A stretch of 64,000 nucleotides of DNA from Ulota crispa. Its lineage: Eukaryota > Streptophyta > Bryopsida > Orthotrichales > Orthotrichaceae. The DNA is taken from NCBI GenBank assembly GCA_963920765.1, contig OY987245.1, positions 15,020,727 to 15,084,726 on the forward strand. The letters run 5' to 3'. Every line of letters begins with the position of its first letter. Within the stretch, counting starts at the first letter, position 1. Shown here in pieces: positions 8,801 through 18,900 of this stretch. Made by a program: the position numbers and the translations under genes. The notes under the pieces are model-generated. The model was given only the letters and a program-made list of their open reading frames with translations, had not been told where the DNA came from and made no database searches.

Positions 8801-11731
8801 CATATTTGTGCATGTTGCTAGCTCCTCATTGTTGATGATTTGAAGATTACTAGCAACAATGGTACCTCATATGGGCAAGATCAAGCTTGCTAGGAGAGGA
8901 ATGCTCTCTAATTGCTTAACTTGGCTCCATGAGATCATTGAACATGGCAAACGCTTTCTCAACGTTTGAAATCAGCAAAAGGGAGCTTTTTAGTGGTACA
9001 AGAAATGTGTCTGATTTGGAGCTTTTTCGAGGGGCAGAGGGAGTAGTATTTAGAGGAATTGTTATACTGATTGTTTTGTGTTACGGTATGCAGGTGAAAG
9101 CATCAGTTACAGTTGGTATCGTTGGCTTTCCGAATGTTGGAAAAGGTAGTGTGGTGAACAGTCTGAAGAGTGCACAAGCGGTCAGCGTGCAAGCGACACC
9201 TTGTATCACAAAGGTGATGCAGGAGATCGAATTGGACAAGCATATTAAGCTACTTGATTGCCCTGGAATTCTAGTCTCAACATCAGCCGACACTGAAGCT
9301 TCTGCCACGTTGCGGAACTTCACCAATGTGCACGAGCTTGCAGACGCTATTGCTCCAGGTAATGTTTTTGTGCAACTTTTTTACTGTTCATTTTAATTAC
9401 ACAAAATAGTGCATTTAGGTTGCCTTTACCTTGGAAAGTTACCTCATGACTCATGGCTTGGCCACTTGGAGGTGCATGAAACTCTTTAGATACTAAGATT
9501 TCACATGGTTTACCATGTGGACACCGCTAATTTGTCTTTGTGCAGTCGTGTTGTTGTTGCCATGTCCTTCAAAAGTTGCTTATTGCAATAATTACTGTTG
9601 AAGTTTTACTGTAGTATCAGTAAATATTCATTTAGTGTAAAATGTCAAGAAATTAGTGTGGGGCAAACTAAATGCACTATTTACTGTAGAAGATGTATTG
9701 AGAACTAATCAGAGGTTGGAATTGTTTAGATGTGCTTCAGAAAACCACCCGCTTTTGTTTTCTGCTGTCTTCAATGTTAGAAGTATTAATCTTCTTTAGC
9801 CAATTTCATGTGAAAGTCTTTTTAATACTTGACTTGAAATGCGTCAAAGCTCTCTCCTGTTCTAACATATGATTTTTTATATTGAAACAGTCAAAGAAAT
9901 AGTTCGGCTGTGTCCCGCTGAGAGACTGATGTCCATTTACAAAATTTCCAAGTTCAGCGACGTCGACGGGTTTTTGACGAATGTTTCTGCGGTTCGTGGG
10001 AAGGCGAACAAGGGTTCGTTAGATAAAGCAGCTGCAGCCCGCACTGTACTTCATGCTTGGAATGAAGGTAGGCCAAGGATACTTGTACATGTTTTTAAAT
10101 GTACAGATGTTTTTATTGAATAGGAATGGTCTATTGGAATTTACTTTTTTATTCAGTTAACGTACTGAATAAAAATTAATTTATTACATTTTACTTTTTA
10201 TCTCTAATAAAATAAAATCAACTTTTTGATTTTATCCTACTCCTATCCTTTCAAGGAAAAAAATATTTTATTATGATAATAACAAACATTCCCTTACAGT
10301 TTTGTGCGCTGTGGGCTTCAATATTATCATGGATAAATATTTCAAGTCCGTTGATTTTATTTGGATGATATGACTGTAGTAAAAAGAACATAAAATAAAC
10401 ATTCGAGTCGTTGCTCAACCAGGGATCAAAAAAGCTAGGCTTATATTGACAGGAAAATTTCATGGATACCCCTGCAGTTTGCAATATTTTCATAGATACC
10501 CCTGCTTTTTCAGAAATTTCACAAATACCCTTGGACCATAAAATTTAGGCGTTTGTTTTATTATGCATGTCACTTCCTTCTCCCTTAGTGCACACACTAC
10601 TTCTTTCTTGTTGTGCATGCACACAAAGGAAGAAGGGAAGTGACATGCACAATAAAACAAATGCCTGAATTTTAATTTTGGTCCAAGGGTATTTGTGATA
10701 TTTCTGAAAAGGCAGGGGTATCTATGAAAATATTGCAAACTTCAGGGGTATCGATGAAATTTTCCCTACATTTTATGATGCGGGTGGGTGTTTTTATGAC
10801 GTCGTATTTCTGAGAAATGCTATTGATTGTTACTGTGCTGTTGACAGTTGCAAATTGATGCTTTGTTTGTGTGTCCCTTGTAGGCTTTTATTGTTATTAA
10901 TGAACCTTGACGTTATGGTGTAGGAAGTCTTATATGCAATCTATTTTACAATCTGTGTTCTCTGATTTTCCCCTTCCAACGTGCTTCAGGAAAAATACCA
11001 TACTATACAATACCACCTGCACGAATAGCTGGCCCTGTAGAGTCTTCGATTGCATCGGATTGGGCAAAGGAGTTTGACGTGGAGAAGGCGTTGAAGAAAG
11101 AGGAATCTACAGTTCTAGCTAAACTTCAACCTTTGGTGGAGACTCAGCATGTTCAAATTCCTTGCAGCTCTGCCTTAACGATAGACTTCGATGCTATGGT
11201 ACATTTCTTTAACAATCATGAAACTTAAAGAGTGAGGATTTTTGATATCAAAACTTTGCACGGTTAAGCAAACCTTGATCGTGAAAGTAGAGAGTCTTGT
11301 TAAGCACTAGAGTTGATTGCATGTGGTTTTTTTTGCAGATGAATGGTTCTATGGAAGTGGATAGCAGCGATGACGACGAAGAGGATGATGAAGAGGATGA
11401 AGAGGATGACGATGACGATGAAGAAATGGAGGATGAGGAGGATGGGGATGGAGATTCTAAGAAAATGGATTTAAATGCAGAAGACAGTCTAGCGCCGAAG
11501 GTCAAAAAGTTGAAGGCCAAGCTAGAGAAAGCAAATGGAAACAAGAAGAAAGTAGCTGTGGTCAAGTCCAAGGCTGCTTCAGATCTGAAAGAATCTGATG
11601 ACTATGACTTTAATACCGATTATGCAAATGATATCATTGCAGTTACCAACACTGTTTCTGAAGAGATTAGAGTGACCAAGACAAAAGTCAGCATCACGAC
11701 TCGTCAGGTAGAAATTCTCCAGAGAGAATAA
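5841..11731 (+). CDS. NSN1: Nucleostemin-like circularly permuted GTPase (GNL3/NSN1 family)
   Basis: Nucleolar GTPase family that acts in ribosome biogenesis and cell proliferation. Exons: 5841-5859, 5970-6223, 6387-6495, 7198-7359, 8316-8539, 9094-9358, 9891-10067, 10990-11198, 11339-11731. They join in frame to 603 residues, close to the usual plant length. The start gives the family's MVKRSKKSKSKR basic N-terminus. A lysine-rich coiled region (about 10-125) and conserved [14 protein letters not shown] (about 54-67) follow. The permuted GTPase order is visible: G4 NKID at 179-182, G1 GFPNVGKGS at 267-275, TPCIT at 291-295 (G2 region), G3 DCPG at 311-314. An acidic Asp/Glu tract lies at about 480-510. 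Oddity: G1 reads GKGS where the family has GK[S/T]S, and TPG is TPC. The C-terminus reads through a possible GT donor at 11707 and stops at 11729, so the last eight residues are less certain. Confidence 0.93.
6526..6846 (+). mobile_element. MITE family A, copy 2 (intron 3 of nucleostemin)
   Basis: Starts AGGTAGTGTGTTCAT and ends ATGAGCAGACTACCCT. TA dinucleotides flank both ends (6524-6525 and 6847-6848), suggesting TA target duplication as in Tc1/mariner-type elements. It is about 320 bp, without coding capacity, and closely similar to 12247-12582 and to the inverse of 1-209. Confidence 0.85.
6896..7160. mobile_element. Palindromic MITE with doubled terminal motif (Mutator-like size of target duplication)
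   Basis: Both ends carry inverted GGGGAAATTACAAATAGGGG, and the motif 'acaaataggggcac' is repeated twice in each arm. Flanks are GTGCTTTTT (6887-6895) and GTGTTTTTT (7161-7169), an 8/9 match that suggests a 9-bp target duplication. That length is typical of Mutator-like elements. It lies in intron 3 of the nucleostemin gene, 49 bases from the family A copy. Confidence 0.8.
7482..8214. mobile_element. MITE with AGGTAGCA ends, split by a nested family B element (intron 4)
   Basis: The left end AGGTAGCAGCACCCATAAC matches the inverse of the right end TTATGGGCGTTGCTACCT. The inner part 8090-8214 is the inverse of 53875-54010 ('tcatgttcacat', 'ggttatgggta'). Removing the inserted family B element (7538-7945 plus one 8-bp duplication) leaves about 317 bp, close to the 313 bp of the copy at 53875-54187. 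Confidence 0.75.
7538..7945. mobile_element. Palindromic MITE family B, copy 4, with 8-bp target duplication
   Basis: Starts GGGAATTGATACATGCACACC and ends with the inverse. It is flanked by identical 'ttattaat' (7530-7537 and 7946-7953). An 8-bp target duplication is typical of hAT-type elements. The arms are nearly perfectly complementary, with a short AT-rich centre around 7715-7760. It is inserted inside the older AGGTAG element. Confidence 0.9.
8624..9043. mobile_element. Stowaway-like MITE (intron 5 of nucleostemin)
   Basis: Ends TTCCCTCTGTCCCTCTAGAA and its inverse TCGAGGGGCAGAGGGAG are flanked by TA (8622-8623, 9044-9045). CTCCCTC(C/T)GT-type ends with TA duplication are the signature of plant Stowaway MITEs. 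Further complementarity, 'gtccaaaaagcttc' with 'gagctttttag' and 'ttggagctttttcga', continues inward. It contributes most of the 554-base intron. Confidence 0.8.
9405..9682 (+). mobile_element. MITE family G, copy 1 (intron 6 of nucleostemin)
   Basis: Terminal inverted repeats AATAGTGCATTTAGGTTGCC and its inverse, ending 'caaactaaatgcactatt'. Two related copies lie at 13283-13586 and 19248-19548, the last in inverted orientation. Shared interior includes 'ttagtgtaaaatgtcaag' and 'gcaataat'. The superfamily is not clear. Confidence 0.75.
10451..10766. mobile_element. MITE family C, copy 2 (intron 7 of nucleostemin)
   Basis: This is the same palindromic element as 1795-2089: 'ggaaaatttcatggatacc' at the left, the inverse at the right, and inner arms 'atgcatgtcacttccttct' and 'agaagggaagtgacatgca'. 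Short open frames within it (minus strand, 80-82 codons) come from the arms and are not genes. Confidence 0.85.
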
Positions 11732-12246
11732 GCTTTTTTTTTTACCCTGCAAATTATGGAGGATTCAAGTGCTTGATGTTTTCATGTATTTGCAAGACTA
11801 GGTGCAGTTTTCTTTTGCTTGAATCTTGGTTATTGAGATTGTCACAAATCCTCGAAAAGTTTTAGGCTTAGTATTTGTAGTTCCACCAAACATACCATTA
11901 GTGTTTACAATGGTGCATGCTTGTGTAAGTGCTGACGATGGGGAAACTTAGGATATAGTAGTTTCGGCGTAGGTTAGGTCATTTACGTGAGTCTTCTAAT
12001 CTTATTTTGTATTGTAATTTTGGCCTTAATTCTCAAAGATGATGACTTGTTGGAAGTGCATTTGGTAGGAAATACCTACCTTCTGCATGACCACTGACTA
12101 TTCCGACAGATTATCAATTATGTATTCTTTTGAGCCTGGTATACGCAAAGAAATCGTAGGGTTTTTCCACGTATCTTTTGTGTCAGACTACTTTGTATAA
12201 AGTGATAGCGAATGGATGAGATTATTGAGATATTGAAATTGCAATA

Positions 12247-12582
12247 AGGTAGGAGGCTCATGAATGGACCATTTAAGGGCTGAAACTGAATTTTGGGGAG
12301 GTGAAACTTCTTGAACCTATTTTTCAGTAAATTTTCCTTGAAAGACCAGAAGAACCAGAAGAATTGACATCTAATCCAAGTTGTTTCATATTTTTTGGAG
12401 CTTTGTGGAATTAGTTATAAAATTTTGAAGTGAAAAGGCCATAGGGCTTTATAACGGTTCACCTTCTCAAATGTATATTGCTTGTACATTTTTGAAACTT
12501 ATGAAAAACAGCATGTACACTTGAGATACATATGAGAAGGTGGTTTGTTTTTGAGCCTCAGCAGAATATGAGCCTCTTACCT
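12247..12582 (+). mobile_element. MITE family A, copy 3
   Basis: Starts AGGTAGGAGGCTCAT and ends ATGAGCCTCTTACCT, with TA on both sides (12245-12246 and 12583-12584). The interior is nearly colinear with 6526-6846. It lies about 500 bases downstream of the nucleostemin stop codon. Confidence 0.85.
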
Positions 12583-12594
12583 TACTGTTTACAA

Positions 12595-13060
12595 ATGCAA
12601 ACACTATTTACAAACACAAAGGCTAAATATCAACAACTATGCTAATTTCATCAACACTAAATGTCAACTAAATTTTCACCACAAAACATATATTAGTACA
12701 ATGACCATTGCAAAACAATATTCTCTACAATAAAGTAGTATCCAACATGTACCAACATGTGCAATAACTGTCAAGTAAATAAGAATTAGAATGAGTTAAA
12801 TGATATGGGAATTAACACCATAGGTACCATAACATTACACTAACAAAGATGTTTAGTGTTATAATACTTATCATTTAACTCACTCTAATTCTCATTTAGT
12901 TAACAATTAACATTCATGTAGACAATTAATATTGCAATTGGATCATATTTTTGTGCAAGCTAAACTATTACAATACTATTCAAGGAAATTGATGAAAATT
13001 TTGTTGACAAATGATGTTTATGTTGACATTTAGTGTTGATATCACTAGGCTGAATGCTTT
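12595..13060. repeat. AT-rich inverted-repeat region
   Basis: The arm 'tagaatgagttaaatgata' (about 12786-12804) pairs with 'tatcatttaactcactcta' (about 12868-12886). Outer segments 'catcaacactaaatgtcaa' (12648-12666) and 'ttgacatttagtgttgat' (13022-13039) also pair. This looks like a further non-autonomous DNA transposon, about 420 bp, with ends that I could not fix. Confidence 0.55.
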
Positions 13061-13282
13061 TTTGGCTTTTGGGGCCATGTTCCTAGATACCACCGTACAG
13101 TGGTTTTAATTAGTAATGGAAATTGTGAATTGCATAAGTATGGTGTAATGATATACTCCAATTTCAGATGAACAAAAGCAAGGCAACCTCTCCTTGTGTT
13201 GATAACACTAGGTAGTGTTGTTGAAACTTAATGTTGCAAGTTTGTAATTAGTGTCACCAACACAAAATTTATATACTACACT

Positions 13283-13586
13283 AAATAGTGGATATAGGTT
13301 GTTTTTAACAATCAGGTTGCCTTACCTTGGTAAAGTTGTCTCATGGTTCACCCTTGACCACCTGGAGGGGCATTCAACTCTCTTTATGCTATAATAATTC
13401 CTAATTTTGTAAAAAATTCCAACTTCACTGCTCCCTAACTTTGGCACTTGTTGTTGCATCTAACCTTTACTTCTTTCTTCCATTGTTTATCACATTGATT
13501 ATTGACAAAAGTTACTAAACTCTTGTTAAATACTTAAATAATGTGAATTGTCAAGAAATTACTATGGTACACCTAAATGCACTATT
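13283..13586 (+). mobile_element. MITE family G, copy 2
   Basis: Ends 'aaatagtggatatagg' and 'cctaaatgcactatt', with the interior 'ttgccttaccttgg' and 'tgtcaagaaattact' shared with 9405-9682. It is more diverged than the intron copy. The stretch 13590-13880 after it has an inverted pair 'cccctcaaaattctt' / 'aagaattttgaggg' but no recognised gene. Confidence 0.65.
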
Positions 13587-13912
13587 GGTATAGTGCAGTG
13601 ACACACTCCAAGCACGGATGATAAGTGCTTAGGCCCCCTCAAAATTCTTTCATGGCACTCCATCCTAGTGTGTCAAAGTAATGACCCTTCAAAACACTAT
13701 TCATCCTAATTTTAGTAAGTTTTATCCTATATTCTCTTTGATGAATGGTTAAATGACTATTTGTGGAGCACGCTTGAAGTGCAAGGGTTATGTTTGAATT
13801 GCATGACTAGAGAGCAAGAATTTTGAGGGCCCTTCAAAGATAGATGTAATCTCTTGAAGTGTCAAGTTTGAAGTGCAAGGTTAGAGATGCTTATAGCTGG
13901 CAGGGGCTTTAA

Positions 13913-14203
13913 GGAAGACAATATATCCCCCTGCGAGTGCCATGTGCCACCTTTCTCGGTGTGGGGTTAGGGTCCAAATAGGAGCAGGAGTAATAATTTG
14001 CCCCCTATTTTTTGGTTGTTCAATCATAAACTTTTCCAAAGGTTTGTGAAGTAAAACATAGTCCCTAAATCCAAATCTAAATTCAAAATTCCAAAATTCA
14101 ATCTCTAATCTGAAATCTCAAAATTTTTGAGATGTGAAAAAGCTCCTTTGCCCCACCTCAAGAAAGGTGGCGCATGGCACTCGCGAGGGATATATTGTCT
14201 TCC
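13913..14203. mobile_element. MITE-like element with 44-bp inverted repeats
   Basis: The segment 13913-13956 (GGAAGACAATATATCCCCCT...) is the near-complement of 14161-14203 (...GGGATATATTGTCTTCC), including 'gagtgccatg' and 'gccacctttct'. The interior is AT-rich and non-coding. The precise outer ends and target duplication are uncertain. Confidence 0.7.
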
Positions 14204-14209
14204 GGGACT

Positions 14210-15400
14210 TTAATACGTGTATAAACCACCTTGGAAAAGTCCCTATTCACACAGTCATAGAAATCAGCCTCCCGAAACGGACAAGATGACTGGCGATGGC
14301 GACCGCGCTGCCTGCGCCGCTCGCCACCGAAGAACCGCCAGTGCCTTCCTCGAATGCTCTTCCCCAAAAACACCCCAGAATCATCCCCAGCAATTCATGA
14401 GCTGTCTTAACCACCAATCTCCCGAAAGCAACTCACTGTCCCTATCCAAGCATTTACTACAACATTCTCCAGCCTGGAATTGACCTCGCATCTCGCAACG
14501 AGTGTTCGGGAATTTTTTTGAACTTCACCAGCTAAATTCAGGCATTTTTCATATACAACCGGTATTTCCTGCCAGAGTGTGCCGGATATTTTTCTAAATT
14601 TACACTGGAATGCACTATATATAGATTTCTTAGTGAAATCTAACCAGCTGTTTTTGCTGATAATTTCAAGATGCAACCAATTTTTTTCCCAATTTCACCT
14701 GCTAACAAGCGGCCGGTTTATCCCGCACATTGCTCGCACCTCGCAAGCCCCGCCACTATCTCTCTCTCTTTCGTCAACTATTCCCGCAATCCCAACTCAT
14801 AAAAAGCAACCAATTCCACTCCTACGACGTGTCCACAATCATGTCACTCCACGAGTTGCACTGATTCTCCAATGTGCCACGTCAAAGTGCCGAACCAGGG
14901 ATACTGTACCTGTACAAAACTACAACACCATCTTGTATCCCCTGTTTTTCTGCTTCAATGTTATCCCTCTTTGATTTTGAGCTTGCAAATGAGCACATCG
15001 TTCGTATTCTCACACTCTTCTAACCACTTCTTCTCGAATTCGAGATCGTCCCACTTTCCTACTGGCATTACGTTGTCGGCCTCCTTGGGAATCGCCCTGG
15101 TGAGCAGTTTGGTTGTAAATTAGTGTGGATTTTTCTTGGTGCACCTTTCTGTTTTTACGAGTTACCCAATTGGCGCTCACGAGATTCGCAATCTCTCGTT
15201 TCTTTTCTCTTTCCTTTTGTGGGGTAAAAGTGAAGTGTGTGTTCATCAAGAATGTGGTTATTTAGGTTTGTGGGGATGAGATTTGAGTTAAATCTGTAGC
15301 GGAATTCGTCGAACCCGTTGCAGAAGTTCAGCATTTGTTTGCATGATACGTTTACAGCTTTGTTTGACATACTTGATCTGTATCTGTCATTGCAACAGAT
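14210..15400. other. Spacer and probable upstream region of the LURP-one-related gene
   Basis: No gene is recognised. Several open frames of 70-130 codons overlap on both strands without a family resemblance, and GC content is slightly higher than in the surrounding spacer. A long 5' leader or promoter for the gene starting at 15917 probably lies in its right part. Confidence 0.35.
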
Positions 15401-15548
15401 AACGTCGAGGTTGCACCGAGACTGTGCCGAGATTGTGCCGAGGTTGTGCGGAGGTTTTGCTGAGATTATGCCGAGATTGCTCCGAGGTTTTGCTGAGATT
15501 GTGCAGAGGTTTTGTGGAGATTTGTGACGGGATTGCGAGGGGATTGTG
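15401..15548 (+). repeat. 12-bp minisatellite upstream of the LURP-one-related gene
   Basis: Imperfect tandem copies of a 12-base unit, consensus 'tgccgagattg' plus one base, with variants 'tgtgccgaggttg', 'ttttgctgagatt' and 'tgtgcagaggtt'. There are about twelve copies. Because 12 is a multiple of 3 it opens frames on both strands, which are not genes. Confidence 0.8.
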
Positions 15549-15654
15549 ACATTGTTTAGGGCATTGGTGCGATCGGAGGAAAATGGTCAAGGCCCGGGAC
15601 GAATAGTATGTAGAAGGCTAATGCATAGGGAGTCAAAGGGCGATCTCGCAGGTG

Positions 15655-15885
15655 ATTAAGCTGGGATTTAGCGGGGATTGAGCTGGGATTAAGCGTGGAT
15701 TAAGCGGGGATTAAGCTGAGGTTAAGCGGGGATTAAGCTGAGGTTAAGCGGGGATTAAGCTGAGGTTAAGCGGGGATTAAGCAGGGATTGAGCGGGGGTT
15801 AAGCAGGGATTCAGCGGGGGTTAAGCAGGGATTAAGCGGGGATTAAGCGGGAATTGAGCGGGGATTAAGCTGGGATTAAGCTTGG
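15655..15885 (+). repeat. 11-bp minisatellite immediately upstream of the LURP-one-related start
   Basis: About twenty tandem copies of an 11-base unit, 'gattaagcggg', alternate with 'gattaagctga' and 'ggttaagcggg'. It ends about 30 bases before the start codon, so it is likely in the 5' leader or core promoter. It is followed by 'agctagctagctag'. Confidence 0.85.
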
Positions 15886-15916
15886 TGTAGCTAGCTAGCT
15901 AGCGGAGTGGTTAGCA

Positions 15917-18900
15917 ATGGGATTTCAGTCGGACTTTTCGTTGTTGGATTTGGAGGAACTGCATGCACCGACGGAGACGCAGGTCGCAGTCGTGCGGCAG
16001 CGGTACTGCCTGCAGAACGCGACGCAGTACCGTTTGGAGAACGAGGTTCTGTCGAAGGCATGGACCATCACGGACGCAACGGGGGAGGTGGTGTTTCGGG
16101 TGCGGGGAAAGATGATGGACTGGGTTAAGAACAAGCGTGAGCTCGTGGACGACAATGGAAACGTCGTTGTTTGCATGGAAGAAAAGGTAGGTACTCATTC
16201 TTGTGCTTTTTTTGAACTCTTTTGGATCTCTAGTTTGGCTTTTTTATTGGGATTCCAATGCACCTACGGTTTGCTTAAGGTAGCAGTATCCATAAGCGTT
16301 GCATCCCATGCCCGTCACCTGACAGTGGCAGGGCTAATCAATAAAAAAATAAATGGTTGTGGGTGACTAAGTGATGGTTATGGGTGATGAAGTGATGGTT
16401 GTGAGTGAGTAATATGAGGTTTTGAGTATCCATCTCACTGTTTAAGAACCAATAAGCCTTGTGATTAGCATCTCTTACATATGGTTCCTACAATTTCAGT
16501 GATTTTGGACTATAGAAAAACTTTGTGAACAAATGCTTGCAGTTGGAACCTTGAAATCAATGCCAATGTTTTTGGTTTCCATTTCCTAACATACAATTTA
16601 TGTTTCAAAGTTAGTCACTTGTAATACCTATGCCAAAACCCTTATTTTCACGCTTATGGGGTGTGCCTACCTCATATGGACATTTTACGCAAAAGTTAGG
16701 AGGGTTCAAAGTCTCAAAGTAGAGATTGTGAAAGTGTAGGGTAAGGGTCTCACATGAGTGCAGTTTCAAGTTTAACCCATGAACATCACGAAAGCCCTTT
16801 GCAGCCGTATGTATGGCTACATGTACAAATGTATTTGAGCTGTTTTGAGGGTTTTCCAAATTTTTTATGCACCCACCTCATACAACCCTTTAATATGTAT
16901 GGTTGTAACACTTGATTTCTAGCTGATTCAAACCTTTGAATATTGGTTGTGACCGTATTTGGTACTGTAGCTCTAGAGCCCAAGGGCCTTCAAAGGCTAA
17001 GTCATTGGGAACATGGGCGAAGCCAAAATAATCAGTGTTGTGAATGTGAGAATGCACTTGCGTGACACCCTTATCTTGTGTAAATGTTGCTTGAATAAAT
17101 TTTTGACACATGCTTTTTTTATGACAAGAGTGACAGGATGCTTTGTAATACAATTCACCAATTTCCCGCATAATGATTATGCATTGTAACACCACTCCAC
17201 ATTTTTTTTTTGTCGATATGTTCACAAGTATAAAGGCATTTGAAGATACCAAGGACTTTGTTCAAGCCACGTTTACGTAGTATAAGATGTGTCATATATG
17301 TTTAGGTGACGTACATTGTCATTTTCAATATGTTTTTATAGTTTTTTGAATATTAGAGGGTAGTGTCCACTTTTTCCCACAACTCATGTCCACTAAAATT
17401 CAAGGATTGTGACTAATTTCTGGGTTGAATGTTAAGACTTCGCAATTCACACAATGTCACAAGTTCCACGTTCTGGGTCAGGACGTTTCACTTATATGGC
17501 AGCATTTTTTTGAATGTTTTTGTGCAAAGGTGGGACTGCATTTACGGTTTGGGTTAACCGTTTTGCTTGACCCAACTTTGAGCTATAGTCCCACCAATTC
17601 TTTTTGCAAAAAACATTCATGATTTTCTTCAGTATTCCTCTTTGCTGTTACTGTCTCAACAAAAGTTGGGATCTTGCATTGAGGTGAGACTTGCATGAAT
17701 GAATAGGATGTGGGACAAAAAGTCTGAATTGTTCCTTCAAAATGAGTACAATGTTAGAAATGGGTTACTCTTGCTTACATTGTGGATCTTTTATATTACA
17801 TTTTGCATTGGGAATAAATTGTTTTCATATAGCCACTTCCATGTGCATCTTTATTTTTTCTTTTCTAATTATTTGATAACCTTCTCTACCTACATCTCCA
17901 AGTTAAAACTTTGGTACACATTGCAATACCTGTAATGTTGGTAGAATCCCCATTTGTAGAACCTTGTTTGTTCATGGGGTTTGCAATGGGAGAAAGTGTG
18001 ATGGTGTTTGGGTGTGTTTATGTTTGGGATTATCGATCATATAATTTTAGTAATACAATTTTCATGAAAAACAAAAGAAAACTATATGATGGAAAAAGAA
18101 ACCTACGTGGGTTATAAATTTTTAGGATTTAGCTTTTTAGAATAACTATTTCTAGGTTTATAAAAAAATCAAAAAGTCTGATGTACACAATTAATGTGTT
18201 CAAATAAAAACTTCATTAATTCCAAAATAAAATTCCAAAATCTTTTATATGTAAGACTTACCATTCTTAACCCCTAAAGGACCATTGTCCCTTTGAGGGA
18301 CATATGGGATTTCCGGCATGTACCTATAGCTAAAGTGACAAATCACAAACTATGATATTAACCCTTCATTCCCTAAGCAGACAAATTGAGTTTCATTTTC
18401 ATGTATTCTAAGCATTGCCAACAATAAGGGGTTAAAAATGGTGCAATTCTCCCGTTTAGTATTTTTAAAGCAAACTTAGATGAGTATCGAATACCAGCAA
18501 TGTACCTAATAGTGTCCCTTTCTATATAGAGTGATCATCCTAGAACTTAAGTTTAGGTATACCATAGATAACTAATCATTTTGGTTAACAACAATAAACT
18601 ATCTATAATCTACCTAGATTTAAGTTATGAAATGGCCATCTTGTGTAGAGAGTGATGTCATTAGATACAATGTTGGTACTGGTTGCTTCCACTTGAGTGC
18701 TTTTCTTACCTTGGAAATTTTTTTGTGCATGTGTTGTTAAGGTTGTCTACAATGGTTTGACTAGTTTATTTGTTTTTTTTTACTTATTTTTCTCCAGCCA
18801 TGGACGATAAAGAATGTGTGGAGAGCTTTCTCGCCTGGTGAATCGGAACCACTGTTTACGTTGAAATCGTCATCCGGCTTCAGTTTTAAATCAAAGGTCA

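Noticed and set aside
8929-9396. 155-codon open frame beginning upstream of nucleostemin exon 6
   Set aside because: Its first 55 codons read through the Stowaway-like MITE and the intron; only 9094-9358 is exon.
11248-11571. 107-codon minus-strand Ser-rich open frame
   Set aside because: It is the complement of the acidic GAT/GAG-rich tract of nucleostemin exon 9.
15318-15590. Open frames on both strands over the 12-base repeat
   Set aside because: A repeat unit divisible by three keeps frames open by chance; the frames have no start context or homologue.
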